From positions 1 to 16,471 of the forward strand of contig CAZWHE010000085.1 in NCBI GenBank assembly GCA_964633825.1: a stretch of 16,471 nt of DNA, written 5' to 3'. This DNA is from CAZWHE01 sp964633825 (GTDB lineage Bacteria; Planctomycetota; B15-G4; CAYZWU01). A model generated the notes under the pieces. The model ran no database searches and was not told the origin of the DNA. It saw nothing but the letters and a program-made list of their open reading frames with translations. The first letter of the stretch is position 1. Each line of letters starts with the position of its first letter. Shown here piece by piece: positions 1 through 8,694 of the stretch. A program made the position numbers and the translations under genes.

Positions 1-45
1 GATGTGGACAGCAAATGCTATGCGCTCGCCGCGGATTCTGTATGA
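1..45 (+). CDS. 3' end of an unidentified upstream gene
   Basis: Frame 1 is open from the window edge and ends with TGA at 43-45, giving the C-terminal residues DVDSKCYALAADSV. The codons suit a GC-rich genome. The stop lies 11 nt before the NuoE-like start, a spacing usual inside an operon. Frame 3 also closes nearby, with TAG at 51-53, so the frame is not certain. Nothing about function can be read from 14 residues. If the gene belongs to the operon it may encode a partner or accessory protein of the diaphorase. Confidence 0.35.
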   Translation, partial: DVDSKCYALAADSV

Positions 46-56
46 AAGCATAGGGA

Positions 57-509
57 ATGGATACTGCCGGAATCGATCAAATCATAGACAGGCACGGGGC
101 CGAGGCCGGAGCTCTCATTCAGGTCTTGCTCGAGATCCAGAGCGAGAACAACTGGCTCCCCAAGGAAGCCCTGGCGCGGGTCGGCGAAAGGCTGCAGGTT
201 CCGTTGAGGCGGATCCGGCATATCGCGACCTTTTACAAAGCTTTCAGCTTGGTTCCCAAGGGGCGACATCAGGTTCACGTATGCATGGGTACGGCGTGCC
301 ATGTTCGCGGCGCCGCGCGCGTGCTCGACAAGGTGCAGGACCTGACGGGAATCAAACCGGGCGAAACGGACCTGGAGCTGAAGTTCAGCCTGGAGACGGT
401 CAACTGCCTCGGCTGTTGTGCTCTCGGCCCGGTGATGGAGATCGATGGAAAGACCCACGGGAAAATCTCGCCCGCCAAAACGCCGGACGTGATCAAGAGC
501 TACGAATAA
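57..509 (+). CDS. nuoE: NuoE/HndA-like [2Fe-2S] subunit of an NADH-dependent oxidoreductase
   Basis: This 150-residue protein has the length and layout of the NuoE/HndA/HoxE family: an N-terminal helical part (about 1-65) and a C-terminal thioredoxin-like [2Fe-2S] domain. The four cluster ligands are visible as C76-x4-C81 (CMGTAC) and C117-x3-C121 (CLGCC). In this family the subunit binds next to NuoF and carries one [2Fe-2S] cluster in a cytoplasmic NAD(H) module. An in-frame TAG at 51-53 rules out a longer protein, so the ATG at 57 is the first possible start. Its ribosome site is weak (AGGGA touching the ATG), which suggests coupling to the preceding gene. The stop is 9 nt before the nuoF-like gene. 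The family is clear; the partner enzyme is not. Confidence 0.93.
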   Translation: MDTAGIDQIIDRHGAEAGALIQVLLEIQSENNWLPKEALARVGERLQVPLRRIRHIATFYKAFSLVPKGRHQVHVCMGTACHVRGAARVLDKVQDLTGIKPGETDLELKFSLETVNCLGCCALGPVMEIDGKTHGKISPAKTPDVIKSYE

Positions 510-518
510 GGAAAGAAG

Positions 519-2447
519 ATGCCACGGATAAATTCGCCTGACGAGCTGGAAGCCTTCAGGAAGGAGATCTTGTCGAAGCGGGATCCGAACAGATCGTGCA
601 TCACACTTTGCAGCGGGACGGCCTGCCATGCCACGGGCAGCAAAGAGGTGGCTCTGGCCTTTGAGCAGGAACTGGAAAATCAGGGACTGGCAAGCGACGT
701 TGTCTTTAGAAGAACGGGCTGCCACGGGTTTTGCGAGAAAGGCCCCATTGTTGTCATCGATCCCGAGGAGATATGCTATCTCCAGGTCGCGCCCGACGAT
801 GTTCCCGAAATCATTGCATCGACTCTGAAGGAGAACAAGGTTGTCGATCGCTTGGTCTACGTTGATCCCGCGACGGGCGAAAAAACAGCCCATGAACCCG
901 ATATCCCTTTTTACAAGCACCAGCAGCGGATGGTTTTCGGGGCCAACCGGAGAATCGCCCCGCAGAGCATGGAAGACTACCTCGCCGATGACGGCGGGAA
1001 AGCCCTGATAAAAACGCTGTTCGAGATGACGCCCGAGCAGGTGATCTGTGAGGTGAAGGACGCCGGGCTCAGGGGGCGGGGGGGCGCCGGATTCCCGGCC
1101 GGCGTGAAATGGGAATTCGCCCGCAAGTCCCAGGGGGATCCGAAGTATGTGGTCGTCAACTGCGACGAGGGCGACCCGGGAGCCTACATGGACCGGTCGC
1201 TCATGGAGGGAAATCCCTTCGGCGTGCTCGAGGGACTCCTCATCGGCGCCTATGCCATCGGCGCCCGTGAGGGGTACTTTTACGTTCGCCAGGAGTACCC
1301 CTTGGCGCTCGAGAATCTGACCGCCGCCATCGAGCGGGCCGAGGAGTACGGGCTTCTGGGAAAAGATATCCTCGGTTCGGGATTCGATTTCATTGTCAAG
1401 GTGCACCGCGGCGCCGGCGCCTTTGTCTGCGGCGAGGAGACGGCCCTGCTCAAGTCGCTGGAGGGCAAGGCGGGCGAACCGAGACCGAGGCCGCCTTATC
1501 CCGCTGTTCAAGGGCTCTGGGGAAAGCCGACCAATATCAACAACGTGGAGACCTGGGCCAATGTTCCCTTGATCATCAACAAGGGCGCAAAGAGTTTTGC
1601 CTCGATCGGCACCGAAGGAAGCAAGGGCACGAAGATCTTTTCCCTGGTCGGCAAGATCAACAACACCGGTCTCGTGGAAGTGCCCATGGGCATCACCCTG
1701 CGAGAGGTCATCTTCGAGATCGGCGGCGGAATACCTAACAATAAGAAGTTCAAAGCCGTCCAGACCGGGGGGCCGTCCGGCGGGTGTCTCCCCGAGAAGC
1801 TCCTCGATTTGAAAGTCGGTTTCGATGAGCTCACCGAGGCCGGCTCCATGATGGGCTCGGGCGGGATGATCATCATGGACGAAGAAACCTGCATGGTCGA
1901 CGTGGCCAGGTACTTCGTCGATTTTCTGAGCGATGAATCGTGCGGAAAGTGCGCTCCCTGCCGCGAGGGTCTTCGGCAGATGCACAAGATTCTCACAAGG
2001 ATCACCGAAGGAAAGGGGAAAAAGGGCGATACCGGGACCCTGGAGGATCTCGCCGAGACGGCCGTCGAAGCCTCCCTCTGCGCCCTGGGCAGCACGGCCG
2101 CCAACCCATTCTTGAGCACCTTTCGCTACTTTCAGGACGAGTACAAGGCGCATATCGAGGATAAGCGGTGCCCGGCGCTCTCCTGCAAGGAGCTGATCTC
2201 GTACTTTATCAACCCGGCCAATTGCACGGGCTGCGGCCTCTGCCTCAAAGATTGTCCGGAAGACGCGATCGACGGCGGCAAAAAGAAAATCCACATCATC
2301 GAACAGGACAAATGCACGAACTGCGGAACTTGCCTCGACGTTTGTCCTACCAAATTCAATGCGGTCATCAAGCTATCGGGCAAGCCCGTTCCTCCTCCCA
2401 TCCCGGAAGATCAAAGAACGATAGTGAGAAAGAAAAAGAGCAAATGA
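519..2447 (+). CDS. nuoF: NuoF/HndC-like NADH-binding FMN and iron-sulfur subunit
   Basis: This 642-residue protein is the flavin subunit that takes a hydride from NADH, or gives one to NAD+. Domains in order: an N-terminal thioredoxin-like [2Fe-2S] domain (C31-x4-C36, C68-x3-C72); the NuoF FMN/NADH core with the glycine-rich GRGGAGFPAG at about 186-195 and NCDEGDPGAYMDR at 214-226; an SLBB-like region (about 370-450); the N3-type [4Fe-4S] site C475-x2-C478-x2-C481 with C521; and a C-terminal 2[4Fe-4S] ferredoxin domain (C569/572/575/579 and C599/602/605/609). This layout matches HndC/HydB of NAD(P)-linked hydrogenases and related electron-bifurcating complexes, not respiratory complex I NuoF, which lacks both extra domains. 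AGGA lies a few bases before the ATG. The stop overlaps the next start in an ATGA. All cluster ligands appear intact. Confidence 0.95.
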   Translation: MPRINSPDELEAFRKEILSKRDPNRSCITLCSGTACHATGSKEVALAFEQELENQGLASDVVFRRTGCHGFCEKGPIVVIDPEEICYLQVAPDDVPEIIASTLKENKVVDRLVYVDPATGEKTAHEPDIPFYKHQQRMVFGANRRIAPQSMEDYLADDGGKALIKTLFEMTPEQVICEVKDAGLRGRGGAGFPAGVKWEFARKSQGDPKYVVVNCDEGDPGAYMDRSLMEGNPFGVLEGLLIGAYAIGAREGYFYVRQEYPLALENLTAAIERAEEYGLLGKDILGSGFDFIVKVHRGAGAFVCGEETALLKSLEGKAGEPRPRPPYPAVQGLWGKPTNINNVETWANVPLIINKGAKSFASIGTEGSKGTKIFSLVGKINNTGLVEVPMGITLREVIFEIGGGIPNNKKFKAVQTGGPSGGCLPEKLLDLKVGFDELTEAGSMMGSGGMIIMDEETCMVDVARYFVDFLSDESCGKCAPCREGLRQMHKILTRITEGKGKKGDTGTLEDLAETAVEASLCALGSTAANPFLSTFRYFQDEYKAHIEDKRCPALSCKELISYFINPANCTGCGLCLKDCPEDAIDGGKKKIHIIEQDKCTNCGTCLDVCPTKFNAVIKLSGKPVPPPIPEDQRTIVRKKKSK

Positions 2448-3079
2448 GCGAGATCCCTTTGCAGATCGACGGAAAGGAAGTCACGGCAAAAGAGGGGATG
2501 ACCGTGTTCCAAGCGGCCCGGAGCGCCGGGATTTCCATACCCACGCTCTGTCTTCACGAAGAACTGGCTCCCTATGGGGGCTGCCGGCTCTGCGTCGTGG
2601 AAGTCAAGGGATCGGACAGACTCGTTGCTTCCTGTGTTCACCCGGTCGAGGAAAACATGGTCGTCCAAACCCGATCGGAGAAGGTGGACCGGATCCGCAA
2701 AACCCTCCTGGAGCTGTTCATGGCCCATGCTCCCGATTCCCCGGAGCTTCACGGTCTGGCGGAAGAATACGGGGCGGACAGAAACCGTTTCGAAAAAGAC
2801 GCCTCCTTCTGCGTCCACTGCGGGCTCTGTGTTCGATACTGCGCCGAGGTGGTCAAGAAAAACGCCGTCGGTTTCATCGACAGGGGAATCCGCAAGGAGA
2901 TCAGCTTCATTCCCGAGATTGCCGCAAAGGAGTGCGACGACTGCAAGCAGTGTTTCCCGCTCTGCCCCACATCTTACCTACAGGCGGCGTACGTCCTTGT
3001 CGAATCACTCGTCTTTCCCCGCGGCGGCGACATCTCGGATCCGCCGTCACCGCATGGCGTAGGATGCGATTGCAGCTGA
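2444..3079 (+). CDS. short NuoG/HndD-N-terminal-like iron-sulfur protein
   Basis: The protein has 211 residues and starts at the ATG that overlaps the nuoF stop (ATGA, 2444-2447). The N-terminal plant-type [2Fe-2S] domain has C36-x10-C47-x2-C50-x13-C64. A 2[4Fe-4S] ferredoxin domain follows, with C123/126/129/133 and C164/167/170/174. Between them, where NuoG and HndD carry the His-Cys3 cluster, only the histidine remains: MAHAPDSP around 93-100 has Ser and Pro where cysteines are expected, so that cluster is absent. The protein stops where HndD would begin its H-cluster domain, so it is an electron-transfer subunit comparable in size to HoxU, not a hydrogenase. Short stand-alone proteins of this kind accompany NuoEF-like pairs in many anaerobes. 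The catalytic partner is not visible in the window. Confidence 0.88.
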   Translation: MSEIPLQIDGKEVTAKEGMTVFQAARSAGISIPTLCLHEELAPYGGCRLCVVEVKGSDRLVASCVHPVEENMVVQTRSEKVDRIRKTLLELFMAHAPDSPELHGLAEEYGADRNRFEKDASFCVHCGLCVRYCAEVVKKNAVGFIDRGIRKEISFIPEIAAKECDDCKQCFPLCPTSYLQAAYVLVESLVFPRGGDISDPPSPHGVGCDCS

Positions 3080-3258
3080 GATCAGGGAATACCAAAAAAC
3101 AGAGATTGTATGAGCCAATCACCGGCCTTTTTACGCATGGCGTCCCGAGATGATTACATGAGATGAACGGAAGGCACGGAAAACGGTGATGTCGGAGATC
3201 ATCCGATCTCTTTGCGTTCGCCGATTTTCCCAGGCCTTCCCAGAAAGGAGGCCATGTC

Positions 3259-5754
3259 ATGAATAGCAAAGTAATTCCATATGTATTCGCTCTTTCTTTC
3301 TTTGCGCTCCTCCCGGCGTGGGGAACCGACTATTGCGTGCCTGATCACTATTCCACGATTCAGGACGCCATTTGGGCGGTATCGGACGGGGACCGGATAT
3401 TCGTCCGGCCCGGTACGTACGTGGAGAACATCGACTTCGGAGGACGGGATATCAGGGTGGAAAGCATGGCGGGACCCGAAGTCACCATTATCGACGGAAG
3501 CGGCAACCCGCTGTTGAGTACGGTAATCTTCGTTGGCGGGGAAGGCCCGAGCGTTGTGCTCAAGGGATTCACCATCAAAGGAGGAAGCGGGCTTTGGGAT
3601 GGCTACTCCTATTACGGCGGCGGCATTTGCTGCTGGCCCGCGTCACCTACCATTGCAGGGAACATCATCGAAAACAACAGCGCCGGTGATGAATACGACC
3701 CGGGTTACGGAGGAGGAATCTACTGCAGCGACTACTCATCGCCGACCATCACGGGAAACATCATCAGAAACAACACCGCCGGAGACTACGAGGATGGGTT
3801 CGGGGGGATGGGCGGCGCGATTTTCTGTGAAGAGAGTTCGACTCCGCTCATCGAGGACAATGTGATCGAAAGCAACAAGGCGGGCGACGACGGCGGCGGG
3901 ATCGCCCTTCACGACTCTCCCGCCCAGATCGTCAACAACCTGATCATCAGCAACAGATCCTGCTTCAGCGGAGGCGGGATCGATCTGCAGCGAAGCGATG
4001 CCGTGATCACGGGCAACACCTTCACGAACAACCTGGCGGGCTACAACTGGGGCGGCAATGGAGGCGCACTCCGCTGTTCATGGTCCGATGCCATCATCAC
4101 AGACAATATCTTCTGGTTCAACTACGGCGACTCCGTGGACGAGATCGAACTGTGGATGAGCGCCCCCGACGTGAACTACAACAACATCAGGGGCGGCTGG
4201 GCGACGGGCACGGGCAACATCAACGTCGATCCACAGTGGGTCTCGGGCCCCCTGGGCGGCTATTACTTGAGCCAGGATCCCTGCCAGCCCGGCGCCTACA
4301 ACCTCTGCGTGGACGGCGGCGATCCCAACTCTTCTGTACCGGACGGAACCACGAGAACCGACGAGGAGCCGGACGTGTGGCCCGCGGACATGGGCTATCA
4401 CTACGCCTTCACCGCGCCGACAACCTGGTACGTGCCCGATGATTTCACAACGATCCAGGACGCGATCATCGCGGCTTCCGACAATGACACGATCGTCGTT
4501 AAGCCGGGAACGTACGTGGAAAACATCGATTTCTTCGGAAAAGCCGTCACCGTCAGGAGCGAATGGGGGCCTCGGGCCACCGTCATAGACGGCGGATCTC
4601 CTGCAATTCCAGATTATGGGGCCGTAGTCACCTTTTTGTGCGGCGAGGGATCGGATTCGGTCTTGGACGGATTCACAGTGACCAATGGTTTAGGCCGTGT
4701 GGGGCCTCACAATCCCCAGGGGATGCTCCATGGCGGCGGTGTCTTCTGTTACGGCGCCTCTCCAACGATCAGAGGCAACATCATCTCCGACAACGAGGCG
4801 GAGACCGGAGGCGGCGTTGCCTGTCTGGACCATGCGCATGTCACGCTCGTGGACAACGTTATCTCCGGCAACAACGCATTACTAGGCGTCGGCGGTATGG
4901 ATATCTGGAACTTCTCGCAGCCGACGGTTTCCAATACGGTCATCTGCGGCAACACCGCGCTGAACATGGGCGGCGGCGTGCGCAGCCGGTGGGGCTCGTC
5001 CGCTACATTCACGAACTGCACCATCTTCGGCAACAGCGCGGCCGAGGGCGGAGGAATCCGTTGCGCATTTGGCGGGCATGTCACGCTGGCGAACACCATT
5101 CTCTGGAACAACAGTGCCGCAACAGGAAAGGAGATGCACCTGAGCAACGACACGGGTCCGTGTTCGGCAACCATCTCGTACTCCGACGTGGAGGGGGGGC
5201 AGGCTTCGGTCCAGGTCGATTCGGGCTGCACCCTCACCTGGGGTGCGGGCATGATCAACGCGGCTCCCCTCTTTGCGGATTCAGCTGACAACGATTTCCA
5301 CCTGACCCACACCTCACCGTGCAAAGATACTGGCGACGACTCGGCTGTCACCGAGCCCGGCGACTGGGAAGGTGATCCCCGTATCGCGGACATTGCCGTG
5401 GATATGGGCGCCGACGAATTCCACTTACATCTCTACTCGATGAGCGACGTCGTTCCCGGCAACGGCATCGACATCAAAGTTGTCGGAACACCCGGCATTT
5501 CGCCCGTCACCCTCGTTCTGGGTTCGGGCGTTCGAAATCCTCCTGTGTCCACACAGTACGGGAGCCTCTATCTGCTGCCGCCTTATCAGGATTTCAATAT
5601 CGGGGTTATCCCTGCGAACGGAATCTTGACTGTCAGCGGGACCATCCCCTTATCGTGGCAGTCCGGCGAAGAGAAACCTTTTCAAGCACTTGCCGGTCCC
5701 CTTGGCAATCCCGCATCGGAACTGACCAATCACATGGTGATGGTTGTGGAGTAG
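3259..5754 (+). CDS. secreted right-handed beta-helix repeat protein with duplicated module
   Basis: This 831-residue protein begins with a clear signal peptide (MNSKVIPYVFALSFFALLPAWG). A canonical AAGGAGG at 3245-3251 sits 7 nt before the ATG. Two modules follow, at about residues 24-385 and 389-721. Each opens with a VPDxxxTIQDAI segment, then PGTYVENIDF and a GPxxTxIDG turn. Each continues with short repeats rich in GGGI, NxI and NN, typical of right-handed parallel beta-helix (pectate-lyase-like, DUF1565-like) proteins, and ends with VDMG or ADMG. The last 105 residues form a beta-rich tail with GxLYLxPP and IPANGxLT patterns. I associate that tail with large secreted proteins of Planctomycetota and similar phyla. 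No catalytic residues can be assigned, so polysaccharide binding or lysis is only a possibility. The gene appears monocistronic and ends in a strong terminator. Confidence 0.85.
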   Translation: MNSKVIPYVFALSFFALLPAWGTDYCVPDHYSTIQDAIWAVSDGDRIFVRPGTYVENIDFGGRDIRVESMAGPEVTIIDGSGNPLLSTVIFVGGEGPSVVLKGFTIKGGSGLWDGYSYYGGGICCWPASPTIAGNIIENNSAGDEYDPGYGGGIYCSDYSSPTITGNIIRNNTAGDYEDGFGGMGGAIFCEESSTPLIEDNVIESNKAGDDGGGIALHDSPAQIVNNLIISNRSCFSGGGIDLQRSDAVITGNTFTNNLAGYNWGGNGGALRCSWSDAIITDNIFWFNYGDSVDEIELWMSAPDVNYNNIRGGWATGTGNINVDPQWVSGPLGGYYLSQDPCQPGAYNLCVDGGDPNSSVPDGTTRTDEEPDVWPADMGYHYAFTAPTTWYVPDDFTTIQDAIIAASDNDTIVVKPGTYVENIDFFGKAVTVRSEWGPRATVIDGGSPAIPDYGAVVTFLCGEGSDSVLDGFTVTNGLGRVGPHNPQGMLHGGGVFCYGASPTIRGNIISDNEAETGGGVACLDHAHVTLVDNVISGNNALLGVGGMDIWNFSQPTVSNTVICGNTALNMGGGVRSRWGSSATFTNCTIFGNSAAEGGGIRCAFGGHVTLANTILWNNSAATGKEMHLSNDTGPCSATISYSDVEGGQASVQVDSGCTLTWGAGMINAAPLFADSADNDFHLTHTSPCKDTGDDSAVTEPGDWEGDPRIADIAVDMGADEFHLHLYSMSDVVPGNGIDIKVVGTPGISPVTLVLGSGVRNPPVSTQYGSLYLLPPYQDFNIGVIPANGILTVSGTIPLSWQSGEEKPFQALAGPLGNPASELTNHMVMVVE
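3337..5420 (+). repeat. tandem duplication of a beta-helix module within one gene
   Basis: The opening block at residue V27 (nt 3337) recurs at residue V392 (nt 4432), 365 codons later. VPDHYSTIQDAI and VPDDFTTIQDAI match, as do RPGTYVENIDF and KPGTYVENIDF. Both copies run about 330-360 residues and end in a DMG motif (ADMGYHY near 4387-4404, VDMGADEF near 5398-5421). The two copies differ at most codons, so the duplication is old. Confidence 0.8.
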
Positions 5755-5794
5755 AATAATCGAAATCGTGCCGTAACAATAATCATCATCGCTC

Positions 5795-5827
5795 AAGGGA
5801 CAGGACCATCACATCCTGTCCCTTTTT
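5795..5827 (+). terminator. intrinsic terminator of the beta-helix gene
   Basis: AAGGGACAGGA (5795-5805) pairs perfectly with TCCTGTCCCTT (5814-5824) around an 8-nt loop, and a T5 run covers 5823-5827. It lies 41 nt after the beta-helix stop. The last T of the tract is the first base of the stop codon of the convergent kinase gene. On the minus strand the hairpin is followed by TTGAGC, a poor U-tract, so it works mainly on the plus strand. Confidence 0.9.
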
Positions 5828-8694
5828 CATTGTCGTTTTTCCGCCGGCGCCCCGATGCCGAGGATTTTTCGGGCTTTGGCGCGCGCCCTCTCGATGAGGT
5901 CTGCCGTCTCGGCGGGGGGCCGCTTCGTCCCATACTCGGCTTCGGCCTCCTCGTAGAGAGCGCGCGCTCGTTCCTCGAGACCCGTGCGATCCTCCGATTC
6001 CTTGGCGAGCTTGAAATGGGCCATGGCGAGAAAATAGCGGTCACGGGCATTCTCGCTCCAGTAGTACTCCAGCGAGATCTCAGGCCACCTCTTGCGCTCC
6101 GCGATGGCGGCACTCAGGGAATCGATGGCGGCGCGATACCTTCGATAAAGGAAGTGGTTTGCTCCCTGCGCGCTGAGACAGGTGGGCGAAAGCCGGCCCT
6201 GGAATCGAGCATTGTCGCCGGCCTTGGTCGATGAGTATCTGGCAACGGAGGCAGCCCGGAGGTCCATCTCTTCCGGAAGGGTTGCCATGAGCAGGGCGGC
6301 CAGGCTCAGATCGCGCGGCGACTGTCTCGCCGTTTTTTCCGCCAGTTCGAGGCTCACCTGCGCCGCATCATACTCACCCCGCTCGAGATGAGCCCGGGCC
6401 ACGACCAGATAGACCGACGCGACGGGGTGGGATGACCGTTCGTTCGCCGCAAGAGCCTGCTTCACACTCTCGAACACGAGCGCGGACTCTCCCCGCAGGA
6501 GGTGAAGCTCCGCCAGGGCGACCTGGACGTGAACGTCATTGGCATAGCCGGTGCGCAGCGCCCGCGAGTACATCTCGAGGGCTTCGTCGTAGCGTCCCGT
6601 TCGCGCATAGACCTTGCCAAAGGCTCCAAGTATGTTCTGGTACTGGAGCCATTCCGGATCGATCTCCTTCCGGAGAACCTCGAGTGCGCCATCGTTGTCG
6701 CCCCGCAGGAGCAGGATCTGTGCCAGGGTGGTCTTGATCCATGGGCTCGAAGGTTCGCCCCCGGCCTCTGCCGCCCGGGCGATGCATCGAAGGGCGTCAT
6801 CGGTCAGCTCCAGGAAGTGATAGAAGCGCGCGAAGAAGAAGTAGGTGCGGCCGAGAAACATGAGCGCCGCGGCGTGTTCGGGTCGTCTTTCGAGAACTCT
6901 CTCGAAGTGGCCGATGGCGTTCTCGAACTCGCGCTTCTCGCCTCCTCTGAAGAGCTCGCTCAGGATGCCGAGACCGAGGTAGAGTTGAACGAGATGATGT
7001 TGCTTGTTGATCCGGATGCTTTGAAGGTTCGGCCGTGCCTCCCCGGAGGAGAAGATCCTCCAGTCCTCTTCCCTCAAGACGAGGCACTCTTTCGATCGGG
7101 GATCGGATGTGTCCGCCTGGAGAAACGCGGACGCGGCCTGATCGAGAAGGATCCGCTTTTCCACCGGCCTCGAAGACTCCGCCGCCATGCAGCACTTGAT
7201 CAGAGCCATGAGGTAATGAGCGTTCTCTTCCAGGGCGTTCTCCTTGCGTCCCGGGCACTTGCTGATACATGTCTCGAGGCTTGCCGCCGCCTTGCCGAGA
7301 TCGCCTGGGTTGACATCGATCTCGTAGAGAGTTTGGAGCATGTAGCCGCAGGGAGCCCCGGGATCGGCTTCCACTGTCCACCTCCAGATCTCTTCTCTGT
7401 AAACGTAGCCGGGCCAATCCAGGGCTTCGCGGATCGGCTTGAACTCCGCCAGGGCGAGCCGAAGCTCCTTGTCCCGCTGCGCCGAGAGAAACAGAAAGAG
7501 AACGGTCACGGCGGCCAGAGCCAGAAGCGTGGCCGCCCCGGACAGGGAAGCATACTTGTGGCGGCGGATCCACTTCGTGCTCTTGGTGATCCACCCCGCC
7601 GGTTTGGCCAGCACCGGCACCCCGGCCCGAAACCGGCCGAGGTCTGCGGCGAAGTCGGCCATGGTCTGGTACCTTCTCTCCGGAACCTTGTCCATGGCGG
7701 TTAAAATGACTGTTTCGATGTCGCGCGGGATCGATGCGTCGAGGCGGCGGGGCGGCGCGGGCTCCTTCTCAAGGATCTGGTGGAAGATCTGTTCCGTCGT
7801 TTCCCCCTCGAATGGAACCCGGCCCGTGACCGCCTCGTAAAGCGTCGCGCCCAGCGAGTAAACGTCGCTCCGGGCGTCGATCTCCCGGCGTTTCGAGGCG
7901 ACCTGCTCGGGAGATGCATAGTGGGGGGTGCCCCGGAACTCGCCCGAAAGCGACAGCGTGGCGAGATCGGTATGGCGCGCCACGCCGAAATCGAGAAGCA
8001 TCGCCCGGTCCTCGGGTGTGATCTGGATGTTGGAGGGTTTCACGTCACGGTGGATGATCCCGGCCCGATGGGCGCAGTCGAGGGCGCCGGCGATCTCCTC
8101 GATCCATCCCAGGAGACGGACCTTCGGAATCTCCTCGCCGCGGTCTCGTGTCTCCCGCAGCACCCGGTCCAGGCCTTTACCCGGCACCATCTCCATGGCG
8201 AAATAATGAACGCCCTTCTCGTCGCCGCTCCCGAAAACGGTGACGATGTTGGGATGCCTGAGCTCGGAGACCGCCTCCACCTCACGGCGAAAGCGCGCCT
8301 CGGCGTCGAAGGTGCCGATCCGCTCCGAGCGGATGGCCTTCACCGCCACGAGCCGGTTCAGAGACTCCTGCACGGCGAGATAGACAACGCCCATGCCGCC
8401 CTCGCCGAGGCGTCTGATGAGGCGAAACTCGCCGAGCCGCTCGAAGGGAAGCCCCTGCTCCGGTTCCAGGTCCTCGAGGGCTCTGGCTTTCTCCGGTGCC
8501 TGATCCACGCGGCGAACCCAGGCGGGCTGGGCCAGGAACCCGGGAGCTTTCTCGAAGGCGTCGAGGAGTGCGATCACCTCGTTCTTGAGCGCCTGATCAT
8601 CGCCGCACGTCTCGTCGAGGAATTCGCCCCTTTCGGCGGAATCGCGCTCACGGGCCGCGTGAAAGATCTCGCTAATCTTCTTCAACCCGCTCAT
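5827..8694 (-). CDS. transmembrane Ser/Thr protein kinase with TPR domain (kinase 1)
   Basis: The protein has 955 residues from the chosen ATG. A short helical N-terminal domain (about 1-50, EIFHAARERDSAERGEFLDE) is the type often found in kinases paired with TIGR02999 sigma factors. The Hanks-type kinase core has GEGGMG (97-102), the ATP lysine K119, HRDVKPSN with catalytic D217, DFG at 235-237 and SPE at 261-263, so it should be active. A basic WIRRHK stretch precedes one membrane segment (about 384-404), placing the kinase inside and the C-terminal half outside. The rest is helical with TPR-like units, for example GRYDEALEMYSRAL. The gene overlaps the end of the sigma factor gene by 23 nt, so the two are probably translationally coupled. 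An ATG 21 nt further upstream (8715) is possible. The start used here has GGGAG 6 nt away and matches the usual N-terminus of the family. Confidence 0.92.
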   Translation of the reverse strand: MSGLKKISEIFHAARERDSAERGEFLDETCGDDQALKNEVIALLDAFEKAPGFLAQPAWVRRVDQAPEKARALEDLEPEQGLPFERLGEFRLIRRLGEGGMGVVYLAVQESLNRLVAVKAIRSERIGTFDAEARFRREVEAVSELRHPNIVTVFGSGDEKGVHYFAMEMVPGKGLDRVLRETRDRGEEIPKVRLLGWIEEIAGALDCAHRAGIIHRDVKPSNIQITPEDRAMLLDFGVARHTDLATLSLSGEFRGTPHYASPEQVASKRREIDARSDVYSLGATLYEAVTGRVPFEGETTEQIFHQILEKEPAPPRRLDASIPRDIETVILTAMDKVPERRYQTMADFAADLGRFRAGVPVLAKPAGWITKSTKWIRRHKYASLSGAATLLALAAVTVLFLFLSAQRDKELRLALAEFKPIREALDWPGYVYREEIWRWTVEADPGAPCGYMLQTLYEIDVNPGDLGKAAASLETCISKCPGRKENALEENAHYLMALIKCCMAAESSRPVEKRILLDQAASAFLQADTSDPRSKECLVLREEDWRIFSSGEARPNLQSIRINKQHHLVQLYLGLGILSELFRGGEKREFENAIGHFERVLERRPEHAAALMFLGRTYFFFARFYHFLELTDDALRCIARAAEAGGEPSSPWIKTTLAQILLLRGDNDGALEVLRKEIDPEWLQYQNILGAFGKVYARTGRYDEALEMYSRALRTGYANDVHVQVALAELHLLRGESALVFESVKQALAANERSSHPVASVYLVVARAHLERGEYDAAQVSLELAEKTARQSPRDLSLAALLMATLPEEMDLRAASVARYSSTKAGDNARFQGRLSPTCLSAQGANHFLYRRYRAAIDSLSAAIAERKRWPEISLEYYWSENARDRYFLAMAHFKLAKESEDRTGLEERARALYEEAEAEYGTKRPPAETADLIERARAKARKILGIGAPAEKRQ

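Noticed and set aside
18..2294. Long open frame on the minus strand opposite the nuoE and nuoF genes (758 codons)
   Set aside because: It is exactly antisense to two genes whose cofactor ligands are all intact, its translation shows no domain, and GC-rich coding DNA often leaves such frames open.
2444..3079. Truncated or frameshifted HndD hydrogenase
   Set aside because: The sequence after the last [4Fe-4S] motif shows no H-cluster motifs in any frame, and stand-alone short proteins of this design are known, so it is more likely complete.
3195..3210. Palindrome GAGATC-ATCC-GATCTC followed by TTT, as a terminator of the diaphorase operon
   Set aside because: The stem is only 6 bp with half A-T pairs and the T run is short; it may be an operator or chance. 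No convincing terminator was found between 3080 and 3258.
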